A stretch of DNA of 8,075 bases from JBOIBN01 sp050739575 (GTDB lineage: Bacteria > Pseudomonadota > Gammaproteobacteria > JAKDMP01). A program made the position numbers and the translations under genes. The notes under the pieces were generated by a model. It searched no databases. It was given only the letters and a program-made list of their open reading frames with translations, and was not told where the DNA came from. Below, one piece after another: positions 6,143 to 8,075 of this stretch (its first letter is position 1; each line of letters starts with the position of its first letter). The stretch spans positions 1 through 8,075 of the forward strand of contig JBOIBN010000088.1 in the NCBI GenBank assembly GCA_050739575.1, written 5' to 3'.

Positions 6143-7419
6143 TGACGTTTAAGTGGTTGCCGGATGCTGAATTCGATCCGCACCCGCGGCTCGCATGGCT
6201 GATCGAATGCGGTTTCGATCTGGTGGTCAGTACGCTGTACCGCAAGGAAAAAATGCTCCCACCCGGCTATCGTCTGGAGCCGGGCACCCTGATCGTCTCC
6301 AACCATCAGCGCGATTCCGACGTACCTGTTCTCACCACGGTGCTGTGCCGGCGCGAAGGCGTTCACATCCGCTGGCCGCTTCCTTTCTTCGTAATGCGCG
6401 AAGACCTGCTCCAGCCGCACACTCTCGGAAATCTGCTCGCCGAATGGCCGCAGCCGTTGCCCACACTGCTCGGGAGCATCCCGCTCGCATGGCTTTTCCG
6501 CATCATACGCGGCGAACCGATGCGTCGCCTGCGCGAATTCAGCTTCGGCGAAACGCTGAATTCACTCCTCGACGCGGGATTGGGAGCAGCCGATCCCGTA
6601 ACGGTCTTTAACAACCGCGGCCGGCGTGAAATTACGGCTGCGCTCGGAAAACTGCCACTACGACTCGATCAAATTGATCCGCGGCGCCTAGGCAAACTGC
6701 GGCAGTCCTTCTGGGGCTTGCGCCGATTGCGGGTCGCGAGTTTGCAGATACTCAAACCGGAGTTTCGCACCACGATCGCGGCGCAACTCGCGCGCTTTGC
6801 CGCGCTTCTCGATGCCGGACGCACGGTGTATTTCGCTCCCGAGGGTACCATTTCGGGTACGGGCAAATTCGGGCGCATCCGCATCGGCACCCGGCGATTG
6901 TACCGGCTGGCCGCACACCCGCCGCCGCTCCTGCCGCTCGCGCTGAGCTATGATCCACTGGGTCCGGGCCGGTTGCGCGTCATCGTCCACGTGGGCGAAG
7001 CATTACGTAACCTCGATTCATCCGGCGAACGGATTTTCGCCGTCGGTCTGCGTCACGCCATTCAGAGACTTTATGCGGTGAATCCCAGTCACCTGATCGC
7101 ACATTTCCTCACCGCCGGGCCGGCGACGTTTACTACGCAGGAGTTTGCCGCGTGGCTGCGCCGCGCGGCGGCGACCGTCAGCGCCGCCGGATTCACGCTC
7201 GATCCGGTGCTTGCGCGCAGCGCGCCAGAGACGCTCGCGACCGAGCGTCTCGCGTGGCTGAAGCGCAAGAAACTCGTCGCACGCGAACCCGCCCACTGGC
7301 ACAATCGTTATTCGCGCGACGCCGCCCCAGGCTGGCGCAAACCGCCCAACGTGGTGCGCTACCTTGCGAATGCGCTCGAAGACCTCGCGCCCGAACTCGT
7401 TCGGAATCTCGGTCCGTGA
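6142..7419 (+). CDS. PlsC-like lysophospholipid/glycerolipid acyltransferase family protein
   Basis: A 425-residue protein with the two key motifs of the glycerolipid acyltransferase (LPLAT/PlsC) superfamily: HX4D as NHQRDSD (H55, D60), the catalytic base pair, and PEGT at 233-236 in YFAPEGTISGTGKFG, the phosphate-binding motif. After it come PLLPLALSYDP (262-272) and RVIVHVGEAL (279-288), as in the family. The distance from H55 to E234 is 179 residues, against about 70 in typical PlsC, so about 100 extra residues are inserted; they include a hydrophobic stretch at 109-123. The C-terminal extension after 300 is not recognised. ATG 6142 is chosen over an in-frame TTG at 6076, which lies in the repeat and would add a low-complexity leader. 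Its stop overlaps the next gene by GTGA. Acyl acceptor unknown; context suggests a hopanoid-linked or membrane lipid. Confidence 0.75.
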   Translation: MTFKWLPDAEFDPHPRLAWLIECGFDLVVSTLYRKEKMLPPGYRLEPGTLIVSNHQRDSDVPVLTTVLCRREGVHIRWPLPFFVMREDLLQPHTLGNLLAEWPQPLPTLLGSIPLAWLFRIIRGEPMRRLREFSFGETLNSLLDAGLGAADPVTVFNNRGRREITAALGKLPLRLDQIDPRRLGKLRQSFWGLRRLRVASLQILKPEFRTTIAAQLARFAALLDAGRTVYFAPEGTISGTGKFGRIRIGTRRLYRLAAHPPPLLPLALSYDPLGPGRLRVIVHVGEALRNLDSSGERIFAVGLRHAIQRLYAVNPSHLIAHFLTAGPATFTTQEFAAWLRRAAATVSAAGFTLDPVLARSAPETLATERLAWLKRKKLVAREPAHWHNRYSRDAAPGWRKPPNVVRYLANALEDLAPELVRNLGP

Positions 7420-8075
7420 ACGCACGTCGCGGGCTGCGCGTCCTCGCCCAGCCCGCGTTCATCTTGCCCGTGCTGCTTGCGGCTGCGCTCCTCGTCGTCG
7501 CCTTCAAACTCGGCGGACTCGGCCGCGTACTCGGACGCGTGCAGGCGATTCCGCTCTGGATCATGGTGGCCTCGCTCGCACTGGCCGCGTTGTATCTCGC
7601 GCTCAAGTTCCTGCAGCTGCACCTGCTGCTCGCCAATCTCGGCATACGCCCGAAGTGGCGCCGGCTGGCGCTCGCCTTCTCGGTCGGCGAACTTGCAGTG
7701 ACGCTGCCGTTCGGCATCTTCGCCCAGAACTGGATCCTGTCGGCATCGGGGAAGTTTCGCTTCGGGCGAAGCTCCGCGGCAACAGTGGTGATGCTACTCG
7801 CCGAAACCGCAGTTGTGCTTCTGCTGCTTGCAATCGTCGGCATTCCACGCTGGCCCGAACTGCGTCCGATCGCCGTGGTTTTTCTCGTCGGGCTCGCATT
7901 TCTCCTCTTCGGTGTATTGCGCTTTGAACAGCTTGCGCGAAGACTCGCGCATAAAGTCAAAAAACCGGCGTTGTATCGCACCTTGATCGAAGTCATTGGA
8001 CTGATACAGGGACTCAAGCGCCTGTCGAACGCGCGGATACTCGCCGTCAACCTGCTGCTGGCGGCGGCCTATCTG
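7416..8075 (+). CDS. multi-pass membrane protein, lysylphosphatidylglycerol synthase/flippase-like (HpnL-like), 3' end outside window
   Basis: An open frame of 220 codons from a GTG at 7416 to the window edge, overlapping the acyltransferase stop by GTGA and hence probably translationally coupled. Hydrophobic segments are visible at about 13-32, 47-72, 83-107, 119-141, 151-168 and from 206 on, with a basic N-terminus (MNARRGLR) and basic loops (RPKWRR, 78-83; RRLAHKVKK, 175-183). The block AFSVGELAVTLPFGIFAQNW (87-106) resembles the conserved core of the LPG_synthase_TM/TIGR00374 family, to which HpnL-type hopanoid-cluster proteins appear related. Such proteins are thought to flip lipids; the substrate here is unknown. 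An ATG 50 codons in (7563) is possible but would drop the first membrane segment. Fold is fairly sure; HpnL identity is tentative. Confidence 0.7.
   Translation, partial: MNARRGLRVLAQPAFILPVLLAAALLVVAFKLGGLGRVLGRVQAIPLWIMVASLALAALYLALKFLQLHLLLANLGIRPKWRRLALAFSVGELAVTLPFGIFAQNWILSASGKFRFGRSSAATVVMLLAETAVVLLLLAIVGIPRWPELRPIAVVFLVGLAFLLFGVLRFEQLARRLAHKVKKPALYRTLIEVIGLIQGLKRLSNARILAVNLLLAAAYL

Noticed and set aside
7193..8050. A 285-codon minus-strand open frame at the right end
   Set aside because: Ser/Arg/Ala-rich low-complexity translation opposite the acyltransferase and membrane protein genes, typical of a GC-rich antisense frame.

Overview
The window is a hopanoid (bacterial sterol-like lipid) biosynthesis locus arranged as two divergent gene blocks around a roughly 120-base promoter region. 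Base composition is GC-rich, and codons such as TTA, CTA and TCA are so rare that long stretches opposite the genes stay open. Gene content (shc, a squalene synthase, hpnA, ispH, hpnH, hpnB) and protein style suggest a proteobacterium, most likely beta or gamma. No rRNA, tRNA or species marker is present, so this placement is an inference.

Left block, minus strand, reading hpnA -> squalene synthase -> shc (positions 2614 down to 1). The three genes are joined by two ATGA stop/start overlaps, so they are very probably one translationally coupled operon. The squalene synthase carries the aspartate motifs of the single-enzyme, eukaryote-like type (DTxED and DxxED) rather than those of HpnC or HpnD. 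shc is cut by the window edge after its first 160 codons.

Right block, plus strand, reading ispH -> hpnH -> hpnB -> acyltransferase -> membrane protein (positions 2738 to 8075). IspH supplies IPP/DMAPP, the isoprene units for the pathway. HpnH is the radical SAM enzyme that adds adenosine to hopene. HpnB is the hopanoid-associated family 2 glycosyltransferase. After a 159-base gap come a PlsC-like acyltransferase with an unusually long insert and a multi-pass protein of the lysylphosphatidylglycerol-synthase/flippase type (HpnL-like), which is cut by the right edge.

Together the genes would run from C5 precursors (IspH) through FPP to squalene (Sqs), hopene (Shc) and adenosylhopane (HpnH), followed by head-group or lipid tailoring and transport (HpnA, HpnB and possibly the last two genes).

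The least ordinary parts are: a nested GTGAG/CTCAC inverted repeat that runs into the 3' end of hpnB and fills most of the gap after it; a perfect small hairpin that includes the start codon of the acyltransferase; and the glycosyltransferase-acyltransferase-flippase succession, which could be an unassigned hopanoid or glycolipid modification step. I saw no CRISPR array, transposase, tRNA or convincing rho-independent terminator. There is no gene-free stretch longer than 300 bases.
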